A DNA stretch of 41,989 nt from Bacteroidota bacterium (lineage in GTDB: Bacteria > Bacteroidota > Bacteroidia > B-17B0 > Aurantibacillaceae). The stretch covers positions 1 to 41,989 of the forward strand of contig JACPOC010000001.1 in the NCBI GenBank assembly GCA_016185125.1, read 5' to 3'. Positions 1 to 9,313 of this stretch are shown in pieces (the first letter of the stretch is position 1; the number at the start of each line of letters is the position of its first letter). Both the position numbers and the translations under genes were made by a program. The notes below the pieces were generated by a model, which saw only the letters and a list, made by a program, of their open reading frames with translations, made no database searches and was not told the DNA's origin.

Positions 1-1707
1 GTAAAAGAAATTAAACATACTAATAGTAATAAACGAAGAGACCTGATAGTTCTTTTTGCAACAATAGGGATAATTATTTTATTAAATTTTATTGGCTCTT
101 TTTATTTTAAACGATTTGATTTAACACAGGAAAAAAGATACACGCTTGCCGAATCCACAAAAAAATTACTTTCCGAATTAAATGACGAAGTGTTGTTTAA
201 AGTTTACCTCAATGGAAATTTTAATCCAAATTTCACTCGCTTAAAAAATGAAACACGCGAAATACTGGATGAGTTTCGGGCTTATTCCAATGAACAAATA
301 CAATACGAATTTATTACTCCGGGTGAAGGAATGGCTCCCGCCGAAAAAGACGCCATTGAACGGCAGCTTTACGAAAAGGGTTTAATTCCCGAACAAATTA
401 TTGAGAAGAAAGCTGATAAAACCATGGAAACTAAAATATGGCCCGGTGCCATTGTAAGTTTTAAAGGTAAAGAAACAGTATGGCAAATTTTTAAACGTCA
501 GCTTGGTGTAAGCGCTGAAGAATGCATCAATAACAGTGTTGAAGAATTGGAATATTCTTTAACCTCAGCCATCCGAAAATTACAGCGTGATAAAAAACAG
601 GAAGTTACTTTTATTGAAGGCCATTACGAATTGGATACCATTCATCAGTTCGATCTGATGCGTTCTTTAGGAGAATACTATAACGTTAACCGCACGCCAA
701 TTTTAGGGAAACTTTCTTCGTTAAAAGGCAGTGATGCCATAGTAATAACACAGCCCGATAGTGCTTTTAACGACCGCGACCGATTTATAATTGATCAGTA
801 TATAATGGACGGTGGAAAAGTTTTGTGGTTGATTGATCCGGTGGCAATTGACAGAGATACTTTTCGATTAAAAGGTTATACACTCGGATTGAATCGCACC
901 TTGGGAATTGAAGAAATGCTTTTTAAATACGGCGTTCGTTTAAATCCGGTATTGGTACAGGATTTTCAATGTGCACGAGTGCCTATTAATGTGGGCTTTA
1001 AAAAAGGGCAACCCGATTTTAAGTTTTTTCCATGGGTGTATTCTCCCTTAATTATGCCCGATCTTGATCATCCTATTGTTAGAAATTTAGATTTGATTAA
1101 ATTTGATTTTGCAAGCACACTGGATACCGTTAGTGCCAAAGGAATTAAAAAAACAATCTTACTGCGTACCTCCAAAACCTCTAAAACGCAAACAACACCG
1201 GCAAGAATATTTTTAGGTTCAGCCATGTATCCTACTAAAGAATCGCAATTTCACAACCCTTATTTATCGGTGGCGTGCTTGCTGGAAGGTGAATTCAGCA
1301 GTTTTGTTGAATACCGTTTACCAAGCGCTCTATTGAGAGATTCAACTTTTAAATATTTAGATAAAGGTAAAAGAACAAAGATGATAGTGGTAGCCGATGG
1401 CGATGTGGCTCGAAATGAATATCAAAAAAGCACAGGAAGATATTACCCGCTGGGTTTTGATAATTACACACAACAAACTTTTGCCAACAAAACATTTTTA
1501 TTGAATTGTGTGAATTATCTTTTAGATGATGAAGGCCTTTTACAACTACGATCTCGCGAAGTTAAATTGCGTCAGCTCGATCGTAAAAAAATTACTTTAC
1601 AAAGAACCAAATGGCAAATGACCAATGTATTATTGCCTCTTTTATTGGTGATTTGTTTAGGAATAATTCAATTTTATATCAGAAAGAAGAAATATACTTC
1701 TAAATAA
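1..1707 (+). CDS. gldG: GldG, gliding-motility ABC-type auxiliary component (5' end outside window)
   Basis: The frame is open from base 1, so the gene starts to the left of the window; 568 residues are visible, close to the usual full length of about 560. Visible residues 16-36 form an N-terminal membrane anchor. A large extracytoplasmic region follows, with the typical 'YTLAESTKKLL' entry and an 'LWLIDP' stretch. A second membrane helix (MTNVLLPLLLVICLGIIQFY) sits just before a Lys/Arg-rich end. This two-helix layout matches the GldG/ABC-2 auxiliary family. In flavobacteria GldG works with GldF and the ATPase GldA and is needed for gliding; gldF would be expected just upstream, outside the window. 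The first ATG-like codon inside the frame (around 190) is not the start, because it would remove the N-terminal anchor. Confidence 0.85.
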   Translation, partial: VKEIKHTNSNKRRDLIVLFATIGIIILLNFIGSFYFKRFDLTQEKRYTLAESTKKLLSELNDEVLFKVYLNGNFNPNFTRLKNETREILDEFRAYSNEQIQYEFITPGEGMAPAEKDAIERQLYEKGLIPEQIIEKKADKTMETKIWPGAIVSFKGKETVWQIFKRQLGVSAEECINNSVEELEYSLTSAIRKLQRDKKQEVTFIEGHYELDTIHQFDLMRSLGEYYNVNRTPILGKLSSLKGSDAIVITQPDSAFNDRDRFIIDQYIMDGGKVLWLIDPVAIDRDTFRLKGYTLGLNRTLGIEEMLFKYGVRLNPVLVQDFQCARVPINVGFKKGQPDFKFFPWVYSPLIMPDLDHPIVRNLDLIKFDFASTLDTVSAKGIKKTILLRTSKTSKTQTTPARIFLGSAMYPTKESQFHNPYLSVACLLEGEFSSFVEYRLPSALLRDSTFKYLDKGKRTKMIVVADGDVARNEYQKSTGRYYPLGFDNYTQQTFANKTFLLNCVNYLLDDEGLLQLRSREVKLRQLDRKKITLQRTKWQMTNVLLPLLLVICLGIIQFYIRKKKYTSK

Positions 1708-1760
1708 AACTCTCACAGTTTCAAATAAAAACACTATACGTTTTTTTGAAAAAAAAATCT

Positions 1761-2435
1761 TTACCCAAACAGCTCAAAATTGGTTTCGAGCAATTGGTTT
1801 TTAACAGCAAACATTACCACCCCGGCAGTATTATTAACACCCAATTTAGCCATGATGTTTTTGCGGTGCGTATTAACGGTATGGGTACTGAGTTTTAATT
1901 TATCGGCAATTAATTTATTGGATAAACCTTCGGCAATGCCGCGAATTATATCTATTTCTCTATCGGTAACCGACATGCCATCGCAACCTAAAGATTTTAT
2001 GAATGAGTTGCTTGTTTTAATTTCGGAAGCTGCTGTAAGAAAAGAAACAATTTTTCCGCAAATAAATTTTTCTCCTTTTATTGTGGAGTTAATGGCCTCC
2101 AAAATTTCGGTTTTATCGCAATCTTTTAATAAAAAACTTGTTATTCCGCTGTTTAAAACCTTATTCAATTCGTTTTTAGTAAGCATTTCAGTAATAACCA
2201 AAAACCGGGTTCTTGGAAACTTTTTTACTATTTCGCTTAATTCGGAAGCATGAATACCTAATGAACAAAAATCGGTAATTAATAAGTTTGGCTTGGATAA
2301 TTGCAGCTGACTCAATAGAGCCTGCTTTTCGCCGCAAACGGTAGGCACAAGATCAAAACCTTTTAGTTCGCCCACTAAAAGCTCAAGGCCAACCCTTGAA
2401 AGAAAATTTTTATCTGCTATGAGTACTTTTACCAT
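1761..2435 (-). CDS. Response regulator, NarL/FixJ (LuxR) family
   Basis: The 224-aa protein has a receiver domain (about residues 1-120) and a LuxR-type helix-turn-helix (about 155-215). In the receiver, Asp55 in 'LLITDF' is the expected phosphoacceptor, Thr82 the switch residue and Lys104 ('FLLKD') the conserved lysine. The acidic pair near the N-terminus is reduced to one Asp (Asp8), so Mg binding may be weaker than usual. The HTH has the classic 'LTDREIDIIRGIAEGLSNK' type opening (here VTDREIDII) and 'STHTVNTHRKNIMAKLGVNN' recognition helix region. No histidine kinase lies nearby, so the partner is unknown. It is convergent with gldG and 43 bp downstream of rnz on the same strand. A -7-like box (TATTTTTG on the minus strand, 2456-2463) precedes it but lacks a -33 partner. 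Confidence 0.85.
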   Translation of the reverse strand: MVKVLIADKNFLSRVGLELLVGELKGFDLVPTVCGEKQALLSQLQLSKPNLLITDFCSLGIHASELSEIVKKFPRTRFLVITEMLTKNELNKVLNSGITSFLLKDCDKTEILEAINSTIKGEKFICGKIVSFLTAASEIKTSNSFIKSLGCDGMSVTDREIDIIRGIAEGLSNKLIADKLKLSTHTVNTHRKNIMAKLGVNNTAGVVMFAVKNQLLETNFELFG

Positions 2436-2478
2436 TTTGATAAAGCAATTTTAAACAAAAATAACGAATAAATTTCAA

Positions 2479-3399
2479 TTAAATTTCAATTTTTTTCCCA
2501 TCAATTGCTAATTCACAATTGTTAAAAATTACACTTGCTTCATTTACAAAACTCTCTAAATGCCCATATCTTACCGAAAAATGACCCATTAACAATTTTT
2601 TAACATTAGCATTTTTTGCAATTTCAGCGGCTTGTTTTGCCGTTGTATGATACGTTTTTTTTGCCCTGGCCGCATGCTCTTCTAAAAAAGTACTTTCGTG
2701 ATATAACAGATCTACCTCTTTTATAAAATCGCAAATAGCCGGGTTATAAATGGTATCGCTGCAATAAGCATAGCTTCGCGCTTTGGCAGGATCAAGGGTA
2801 ACTTCTTCATTTTTTATCAATACGCCGTTATCATTTATAACGTCCATTCCTTTTCTGAGTTTAATAATTTCAGAGGTAGAAACTTCAAGCTGATCGAGTT
2901 TAAATTTATCTATTTTACGAGGTAAAGGTTTTTCCTTAAATAAAAATCCGGTACAGTAAATCCGGTGTTTTAAAGGAAAAGAATAAACCTCTACTTTCGA
3001 ATCTTCAAAAAGTAAATTCAATCCAGTATTATCAGTAAATTTCCAATGAACAACATAGTTAAAAGTCGTTTCTGAAACCTTATTGATCAACTCAATAATC
3101 CCCTGCAATTCTTTAGGACAATAAATAGTAATATCCTGCTTTCGACCCAAAAGGTGCATGCTGCTTAATAAGCCGGGCAAACCAAAAAAATGATCGCCAT
3201 GTAAATGCGAAATAAAAATATGATCAATTGCCTGAAACTTGGCTTTGTATTTACGCAATTGAACCTGCGTTCCTTCAGCGCAATCAATTAAAAAAAAACG
3301 TTCGGCAATGTTAAGTAACTGAGCGCTTGGATTTCTTTCGGAAGTAGGGCTGGCGGAAGAGGAACCTAAAATTAAAAGATCGAAAGTTTGCCTGGTCAT
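2479..3399 (-). CDS. rnz: Ribonuclease Z (tRNA 3' processing endonuclease)
   Basis: This 306-aa metallo-beta-lactamase-fold protein has the length of bacterial RNase Z. The zinc motif HxHxDH is present as H65-L-H67-G-D69-H70 after 'IFIS'. Downstream landmarks are 'CSDTIYNPA' (Asp ligand region), 'YHESTF' and the late 'MGHFSVRYG' histidine. RNase Z cleaves tRNA precursors after the discriminator base, mainly those without encoded CCA; the one tRNA in this window does encode CCA. Its ATG shares one base with the stop of the upstream secreted-protein gene (TAATG at 3397-3401), so the two are translationally coupled although unrelated in function. Confidence 0.92.
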   Translation of the reverse strand: MTRQTFDLLILGSSSASPTSERNPSAQLLNIAERFFLIDCAEGTQVQLRKYKAKFQAIDHIFISHLHGDHFFGLPGLLSSMHLLGRKQDITIYCPKELQGIIELINKVSETTFNYVVHWKFTDNTGLNLLFEDSKVEVYSFPLKHRIYCTGFLFKEKPLPRKIDKFKLDQLEVSTSEIIKLRKGMDVINDNGVLIKNEEVTLDPAKARSYAYCSDTIYNPAICDFIKEVDLLYHESTFLEEHAARAKKTYHTTAKQAAEIAKNANVKKLLMGHFSVRYGHLESFVNEASVIFNNCELAIDGKKIEI

Positions 3400-4223
3400 T
3401 AACGCGCTGAATATACAATCATTCGCTTGGTTTCGGTATGATTTTTATACTGAAGGGTTAATAAATAAATGCCGTTGCTCCACTCGCTTCCATCCAAATC
3501 ATAAGAATTTTCGCCCGGTACTGATTTTAATTTATCTTCAAAAACTTTATTCCCTAAAATATTGTAAACGCTTATTTTTACCAAAGATTCTTCTTTCACT
3601 AAAAATTTAATACTGGTTTTTCCGGAAAATGGATTGGGTGTATTGCTGAGCTGAATTGCTCTTGAATTACTTTCTTCTTTTACCCCGGCTGCTGCTGCTA
3701 TTGTTATTTTATAATAAGATAACGTGGTGGGGCCAACAATGGCGTTGCCTCCCGTAACATTAGGATTGGCAGGGCAAGCACCTCCCGATGGCGTTAAATA
3801 CGGCTGCACTTTAAACTGAAGCATATACGTTCCTGCCGAAGTGGGCGTACCCGAAATTACGGCGCAGGTATTGGCATTCCCCGGAAATTTAAAAGTGCCC
3901 GCAGCATTTGTTACCGAGGTTCCTGCCAATAAATTTAAACCCGGAGGTAAGTTAAAATTGGTAAAACCGGTGGGCGTAGATAACTCCACCCTGTTAAAAC
4001 ATATTTTAAAACCATTTTGGGTAGTATCCTTTGGCACCTTTACGGTAATATTTTGGCCGTAAGCCATATTAACCGCTCCTCCTGCAAAATTAGTGGCGCT
4101 GTCCGGCCATATCCCTGTTTTATTACTTCCTACAAAAACAGGGTCAAGCGAACAAGTTGTGGGCGCTTGGGAATAAGAAATAACAGAACAAATTGTAAAT
4201 ATAAGTGTAACTATTTTTTTCAT
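3399..4223 (-). CDS. Secreted protein with T9SS type A sorting domain
   Basis: The 274-aa protein begins with a signal peptide (MKKIVTLIFTICSVISYSQA, cleavage after about residue 19). The middle is a Gly/Thr/Pro/Asn-rich region without a recognisable enzyme motif ('PPGLNLLAGTSV', 'CAVISGTPTSAGTY'), which resembles Ig-like or cadherin-like beta sandwiches of surface proteins. The last 80 residues are a T9SS type A C-terminal domain: 'NTPNPFSGKTSIKF', 'ISVYNILGNKVFED', 'NGIYLLTL', ending in 'KRMIVYSAR'. It should be exported by Sec, then moved across the outer membrane by T9SS and attached to the surface. It is the first gene of a pair with rnz and is divergent from ndk. Its specific role is not visible. 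Confidence 0.8.
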   Translation of the reverse strand: MKKIVTLIFTICSVISYSQAPTTCSLDPVFVGSNKTGIWPDSATNFAGGAVNMAYGQNITVKVPKDTTQNGFKICFNRVELSTPTGFTNFNLPPGLNLLAGTSVTNAAGTFKFPGNANTCAVISGTPTSAGTYMLQFKVQPYLTPSGGACPANPNVTGGNAIVGPTTLSYYKITIAAAAGVKEESNSRAIQLSNTPNPFSGKTSIKFLVKEESLVKISVYNILGNKVFEDKLKSVPGENSYDLDGSEWSNGIYLLTLQYKNHTETKRMIVYSAR

Positions 4224-4300
4224 GATAAATGGTGTTTAAAATACTCAGCTAATATACTAAATAATTTTTAATTTTAAAACTGAAATAAAGCATATTTAAC

Positions 4301-4331
4301 TTGCAGGAAAATATTGTTTTAGATACTTTTG
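4301..4331 (+). promoter_or_regulatory. Bacteroidota-type promoter of ndk
   Basis: TTG at 4301-4303, a 20-nt spacer and TACTTTTG at 4324-4331 match the -33/-7 pattern TTG-N19/20-TAnnTTTG. Transcription would start near 4336, so an upstream in-frame ATG at 4329 lies inside the promoter and cannot be the ndk start. Confidence 0.6.
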
Positions 4332-4352
4332 CACGTTCAAAACAAAGAAATT

Positions 4353-4772
4353 ATGTCAGGAAAAATTACATTTACAATGATTAAGCCGGATGCCGTGGAA
4401 GCCAATAACATAGGTCCCATCTTAAGCATGATTAACAAAGCGGGTTTTAAAATCCAAGCTATGAAATATATGCAGCTTAGCAAAGAGCAGGCCGGCAAAT
4501 TTTACGAAGTTCATAAAGATAGGCCTTTTTATGGCGAACTTACCCAATACATGAGCAATGGCCCAATTGTGGCCGCTGTTTTAAGTAAAGATGATGCAGT
4601 TGCGGATTACCGAAAACTGATTGGGGCTACCGATCCATCCAAAGCAGAGGAAGGAACCATCCGTAAAACCTTTGCCACATCCATAGCCGCTAATGCCGTT
4701 CATGGAAGCGACAGTGATGAGAATGCCCAAATAGAAGCAAATTTCTTTTTTTCGCAGTTAGAAAGATTATAA
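4353..4772 (+). CDS. ndk: Nucleoside diphosphate kinase
   Basis: The 139-aa protein has the normal size of bacterial NDK. It starts with the family signature 'TFTMIKPDAVE' and carries the active-site histidine H117 in 'NAVHGSDS', which is phosphorylated during transfer of the gamma-phosphate from ATP to NDPs. Other conserved stretches are 'DRPFYGELTQYMSNGP' and 'RKLIGATDPSKAEEGTIR'. The start was set at 4353 (MSGKITF) because the preceding promoter overlaps the alternative ATG eight codons upstream. It is monocistronic and divergent from the T9SS cargo/rnz pair. Confidence 0.95.
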   Translation: MSGKITFTMIKPDAVEANNIGPILSMINKAGFKIQAMKYMQLSKEQAGKFYEVHKDRPFYGELTQYMSNGPIVAAVLSKDDAVADYRKLIGATDPSKAEEGTIRKTFATSIAANAVHGSDSDENAQIEANFFFSQLERL

Positions 4773-4968
4773 GTTTTCTTCACAAAATCGCAAACTGATG
4801 AATTTCAGCTTCTTACTTTAAAAGAAAATATACCAGTTATGCGCTAAAAGCTACCACTTTTAAAGAAAAGGCCGCCAGTTAAAAAATTTGATAAAAAAGA
4901 CTTTGTTTTGTGAAAAATATTTGACAATTTTGTTAAAAATATATAATATCCAGTAAACCCTAAAAACT

Positions 4969-7900
4969 ATGATAAAGTTTCTATCTAAAAAACTTATTAA
5001 ATCGTTAAGCATTATTGCTCTATCAGGCTTAACGGTAAGCATGGATGCTCAAACTCTTAACTGGAATCCTGCCGGGCCAATTTACACCGCGGGCCGCACC
5101 CGTAATATGATTGTTGACAAAACGGATGCTTCCGGAAACACCTTATATGTTGGAAGCACCACCAGCGGCGTGTTTAAATCAAACGACGGAGGCCAAAATT
5201 GGTTTCCTTTAAATGACCAAGGAGTTACCCGAAACATTAGCTATATGGCTCAGGCTCAAGATGGTACCATTTATGCGGGAACAGGAGAGGGTTTTTTAAG
5301 AACTAGCCAGGCACTAAAAGCCCAGCCAGGAACAGGCTTATATAAGCTAACCGGTAATATATTAACGCTGCTTCCGGGCTCTGTATCCACAGGCACGCTC
5401 ATCAATCGTATAGCTTGCGACCCTACCAATGCCACTAAAATTGCCATTACTACTAATTTAGGAGTTTTCTATTCAACCGATTCAGGAGCATCTTTTACCG
5501 CCGCCAATACAGGAACCGCAACAGGCATGGGGCAGGATGTGAAGTTTGACGGAAACGGTAATTTATATTTCTCCATTGGAGCAGTTGCAGGATCATCGCC
5601 TATCGGTTCTACTGTTTGGAAATCTAACGGGCCACTAACCGGCACTTCCGTATTCTCTGATATTACCCCTGTTACCTCGCTGCTTCCTAATGCTAATTAC
5701 GGACGTATTGAATTGGCAGTAGCGCCAAGCAATCCTAACGTAGTGTATGCATCCTGCGCAAATAAATACATTACTAAAAGCACTGCTACATTACTTGGTT
5801 TATTTGTTACCTATGATGGCGGAACCAACTGGGGCAATATTTTAATTGGCTCCAGTCAACTTGATCCTTTATCTAACGGCGGAACAATTGCTTCGGGAGA
5901 TTATGCCCATGTAATTGTTGTTAACCCAAGCAACTCTAATCAATTATTTTTTGGAGGATATAAATTTTACGTATTTACAAGAACCGGCGGCAGCGATTCT
6001 TCACCAATTGGTACCTGGCAAACTGCAGGTTCTCCATTTGCGTTTAATTCACAATTTTATCTCCGCGAAAATATTCATGATATAAAAATTGTTGGTTCAA
6101 ATCCTGCTAAATTATATTTTATTACTGATGGAGGCATTTACCGCTCTACAGATATAGCAACCGCATCTCAATTTCCACCGTCCTTTCAGCCGTTTTATAA
6201 AGGTTTAATTACCGGTCAGTTTAATTCAGTAAGTATCGATCGCTTTCCGGGAGCCTCTTCAACGCCAACCGCAGCCATTGGAACCACCCTTACGCCCTAC
6301 CAAACATATATTGGCGGAACTGCGGGTAACGGTTTAACCTACTTTAGTGGTAATTTTCCATTAGTAACCAAAGAGCTTACTTATCAAGGCGGAGATATTT
6401 TTAATGCTGAATATTCTAAAATTTTACCTAAAGCGGCTTATTTTTCTTCCGGTTCGGGATCTATTTTCCGCTCTGCAGACGTTACAACGGGAACAGACAA
6501 TTTAACCGATTATGTTCAAAATACAGCAACACAAAACATTTTAAGCTTAAATGTTGCAAGTTATAACCAATCCGGGGTTCCTTTTAAATTATGGGAATAT
6601 ACCGGCAAAGGCCCTTGCCCCGATTCTTTGGTATTTTATAATGATACTTCCATTGCAAGAAATACCATTCCTTCATTAACTACAACCACCCAGTTTACGT
6701 TTAATATTGGCCGTCCTCAACCTACAGCCTTAATAGATAGTATTGTTATCCGCACAAGTACAGTAGTAATTCCGGCAACCCCGTCAAAGGTTTCTATTCC
6801 TACCTACTCAACGGTAAACACAAAAACTATTTCTATTAAGCTTAATCAGTCTTACACGCAGGCCTCCTCTACCGCCACCATGTCTGCCCCCATTCAAGCC
6901 TTAGCGGGTTATACGGGCTCCGCTTCATCGTTTTCGGTAATTCTTAACCCTATAACTAATCTCGATCAAATATACATTGCCCTGGCAGCGCCCTTATTTA
7001 CTTCACAACCTTCCTCAGTTCCTACAGTACCCAACGTAGCCGATTACCTGCGCGTGGTGGCCACGGTTTACTATAAATATCCGGCAAATTCCGTTATTAA
7101 ATTAATTGATAATAGTATTTCTACAATCTCTAGTTCACTTACTATTAACACACCTACCTCAGGCACAATGAGTTGGAATACAATTGTTAATGTTAACGGT
7201 AATTTGGTAAAAAACCCTGTTCTTAAATTGGGGCAAAAAACATCGGCTCGTTTAGCTATTCCTTTTTATAGCGCGCCTTTGTATTCTATCCGAGTTTCTA
7301 ATTCGCCTTTGGATCTTAATGCGCCTTTAAGCTTTATTACTATCAGTCAGGATAAATGCTTAACTACCGATGCCACCGGGGCACCAACAAGCAATACCAT
7401 TAATATTGTTGGAAAACCTACCGTTCTTGAATGGGCAAAATCAGGCACTTATTTATATTACGCTACCGAAGCGGGTTCTACCAGCAATTTATACCGTGTT
7501 TCGCGCATAACCTCTTTAATTGACTCAACATCAAAAGGTTACAGCGGAAAGTTAAATACAAATGTATTCACCTTTAGTAATACCCCTGCCCCTCCAACTT
7601 ACACGGCCACGGCATTTGCCACTCCAAATCCGCGCTCGCCTTACAGAACTACTTTGTTAGGTACTTTCTCTAAGAAAATTACAAGTATCAGCATTCCTTC
7701 CAACGATTCGTTAGGTATGGTAATAACTTTTGATGACCCTACCCCTACAGGTACTGTAGTAATGGTTAGTACCGGAGATATCCGCAAATCTAATTTTACT
7801 AATATCGCCTTTACAAACGTAACTTCTCCGGTTATAACTGGCAAAAAAACCTATTGTTCATTACAGGAAAAAAGCGATTATAAGAAAACATTTATAGGTA

Positions 7901-8421
7901 CAGATGATGGTTTATACTATACTGATAATATAACGGCCGGAACCCCTATTTGGCAATATGCTAATAAAATGACAAACGATTCTACAAAATGGCTTCCTAA
8001 GGTACAGATTTTTGACCTTGAGCAGCAAACTTTAGACCCTTGGAATTGTTATAACTCAGGCCAGATTTTTGTGGCAACCAATGGCCGCGGTATCTGGACG
8101 AACAGTGCTTTCTACACACCTTACGTTGTAGCCGTTAACGAAATACCTCGTTCCACTTTCGAAAACAATGTAAATCTGTTCCCAAATCCTAGCAATGGCA
8201 ATGTTCAGGTAACATTTAATGGCATTAGCGGAGAGTCGGCTGTTATAACTGTGTTTGATGTAAACGGACGGATTGTTAAAACTGAAAATTTAGGTAAGCT
8301 AAATGCGGGCGATGTAAATTATACATTCGACACTTCAAACCTTAATAGCGGCATTTACATTGTAAACATTGCCGGAGACGCGGGAATAAAACGAGTTGCT
8401 AAACTAATTGTTACCAAATAA
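4969..8421 (+). CDS. Large secreted T9SS protein with BNR/Asp-box beta-propeller repeats
   Basis: This 1150-aa protein has a signal peptide ending near 'VSMDAQ' (residues 1-28). The first 400 residues contain sialidase-type Asp boxes: 'SNDGGQNW' (about 71-78), 'STDSGASF' (about 168) and 'YDGGTNWGN' (about 280), each followed by blade-like 'Y+G' strands as in exo-sialidase/VPS10-like propellers. Another blade-like piece, 'FIGTDDGLYYTDN', occurs near residue 980. The middle (about 550-850) is Ser/Thr-rich. The C-terminus is a T9SS type A sorting domain ('NLFPNPSNGNVQVTF', 'VFDVNGRIVKTENL', 'NSGIYIVNI', 'KRVAKLIVTK'). Asp boxes alone do not prove sialidase activity, and no catalytic Arg/Tyr/Glu set could be assigned. 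It is most likely a surface adhesin or glycan-binding protein. A strong terminator follows. Confidence 0.8.
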   Translation: MIKFLSKKLIKSLSIIALSGLTVSMDAQTLNWNPAGPIYTAGRTRNMIVDKTDASGNTLYVGSTTSGVFKSNDGGQNWFPLNDQGVTRNISYMAQAQDGTIYAGTGEGFLRTSQALKAQPGTGLYKLTGNILTLLPGSVSTGTLINRIACDPTNATKIAITTNLGVFYSTDSGASFTAANTGTATGMGQDVKFDGNGNLYFSIGAVAGSSPIGSTVWKSNGPLTGTSVFSDITPVTSLLPNANYGRIELAVAPSNPNVVYASCANKYITKSTATLLGLFVTYDGGTNWGNILIGSSQLDPLSNGGTIASGDYAHVIVVNPSNSNQLFFGGYKFYVFTRTGGSDSSPIGTWQTAGSPFAFNSQFYLRENIHDIKIVGSNPAKLYFITDGGIYRSTDIATASQFPPSFQPFYKGLITGQFNSVSIDRFPGASSTPTAAIGTTLTPYQTYIGGTAGNGLTYFSGNFPLVTKELTYQGGDIFNAEYSKILPKAAYFSSGSGSIFRSADVTTGTDNLTDYVQNTATQNILSLNVASYNQSGVPFKLWEYTGKGPCPDSLVFYNDTSIARNTIPSLTTTTQFTFNIGRPQPTALIDSIVIRTSTVVIPATPSKVSIPTYSTVNTKTISIKLNQSYTQASSTATMSAPIQALAGYTGSASSFSVILNPITNLDQIYIALAAPLFTSQPSSVPTVPNVADYLRVVATVYYKYPANSVIKLIDNSISTISSSLTINTPTSGTMSWNTIVNVNGNLVKNPVLKLGQKTSARLAIPFYSAPLYSIRVSNSPLDLNAPLSFITISQDKCLTTDATGAPTSNTINIVGKPTVLEWAKSGTYLYYATEAGSTSNLYRVSRITSLIDSTSKGYSGKLNTNVFTFSNTPAPPTYTATAFATPNPRSPYRTTLLGTFSKKITSISIPSNDSLGMVITFDDPTPTGTVVMVSTGDIRKSNFTNIAFTNVTSPVITGKKTYCSLQEKSDYKKTFIGTDDGLYYTDNITAGTPIWQYANKMTNDSTKWLPKVQIFDLEQQTLDPWNCYNSGQIFVATNGRGIWTNSAFYTPYVVAVNEIPRSTFENNVNLFPNPSNGNVQVTFNGISGESAVITVFDVNGRIVKTENLGKLNAGDVNYTFDTSNLNSGIYIVNIAGDAGIKRVAKLIVTK

Positions 8422-8443
8422 CATTTTTATCTTGATAAATTAT

Positions 8444-8474
8444 AAAGCTGTCTGAATAGGGCAGCTTTTTTTTT
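8444..8474 (+). terminator. Rho-independent terminator after the 1150-aa gene
   Basis: The stem AAAGCTG(TC) / (GG)CAGCTTT with a short loop is followed by nine T residues (8466-8474). It separates the T9SS gene from murQ. Confidence 0.85.
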
Positions 8475-8489
8475 GGATAATTTTAACTT

Positions 8490-9305
8490 ATGAAATCAAC
8501 CGAAGCCGATTCGTATTACAACGATCTGGAAAAAATGAGTATTACTGAATTATTAAGTAATATGAATAAAGAAGATAAAACTGTTCCTTTATGTATAGAA
8601 GCGGCTTTACCTCAAATTGAAAAAGCGGTAGAAGCTATTGTACAAAAAATGAATAAGGGCGGCAGATTGTTTTATTTAGGAGCCGGCACCAGCGGAAGAT
8701 TAGGAATTGTAGATGCCAGCGAATGCCCGCCAACCTACGGCATTGAGCAAGGTAAAGTAATTGGCATAATTGCCGGCGGAGATGAGGCCATTAGAAAAGC
8801 CGTAGAATTTGCCGAAGATGATGTAAACCAAGGCTGGGCCGATTTGCAAAAGCATACTGTTAACTCAAATGATTTTGTAATTGGAATTGCCGCTTCAGGT
8901 TCAACTCCCTATGTAATTGGGGCGCTTGATAATTGTAATAAAAATGGCATACCCACGGGCTGCATTGTTTGCAACGCTAAAAGCGCCGTTGCGGGTATGG
9001 CTCAATATCCGGTGGAAGTTATTGTAGGCCCTGAGTTTGTAACAGGCTCTACACGCATGAAAAGCGGCACGGCTCAAAAACTTGTTCTTAATATGATTTC
9101 TACATCTGTAATGATAAAATTAGGAAAAGTGAGGGGCAATAAAATGGTAGACATGCAGCTAAGTAATAATAAACTGGTGGATAGGGGAACTCAAATGCTG
9201 ATGAAGAATACCGGAATTAGCAATTATGAAAAGGCCAAAGAATTGCTCTTAAAATACGGCAGCGTTAGAAAAGCATACGAGGCTTATAAAGAAATTCAAC
9301 AATAA
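8490..9305 (+). CDS. murQ: N-acetylmuramic acid 6-phosphate etherase
   Basis: The 271-aa SIS-domain protein carries the MurQ signature 'YLGAGTSGRLGIVDASECPP', the 'IAGGDEAIRKAVEFAEDD' region with its catalytic acidic residues, 'GIAASGSTPYVIGAL' and 'GSTRMKSGTAQKLVLNM'. MurQ cleaves the lactyl ether of MurNAc-6-phosphate to GlcNAc-6-phosphate and D-lactate, in the cytoplasm, during recycling of cell-wall sugars. It is slightly shorter than E. coli MurQ (298 aa), ending in the C-terminal UBA-like helix 'LLLKYGSVRKAYEAYKEI'. The usual partners (anmK, nagZ, amgK) are not adjacent; it stands alone between a terminator and a repeat array. Confidence 0.93.
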   Translation: MKSTEADSYYNDLEKMSITELLSNMNKEDKTVPLCIEAALPQIEKAVEAIVQKMNKGGRLFYLGAGTSGRLGIVDASECPPTYGIEQGKVIGIIAGGDEAIRKAVEFAEDDVNQGWADLQKHTVNSNDFVIGIAASGSTPYVIGALDNCNKNGIPTGCIVCNAKSAVAGMAQYPVEVIVGPEFVTGSTRMKSGTAQKLVLNMISTSVMIKLGKVRGNKMVDMQLSNNKLVDRGTQMLMKNTGISNYEKAKELLLKYGSVRKAYEAYKEIQQ

Positions 9306-9313
9306 AAAATAAC

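Noticed and set aside
1708-1760. Terminator between gldG and the regulator gene
   Set aside because: Only a T-run/A-run hairpin without G-C pairs; not a convincing terminator.
2456-2463. Promoter of the LuxR-type regulator (TATTTTTG, minus strand)
   Set aside because: No TTG at 19-20 nt; the single box is too common in AT-rich DNA to list as a feature.
4921-4947. Sigma70-type promoter (TTGACA, 15 nt, TATAAT) upstream of the 1150-aa T9SS gene
   Set aside because: The spacer is too short, and Bacteroidota primary sigma factors use TTG-N19/20-TAnnTTTG; AT-rich DNA gives such matches by chance.
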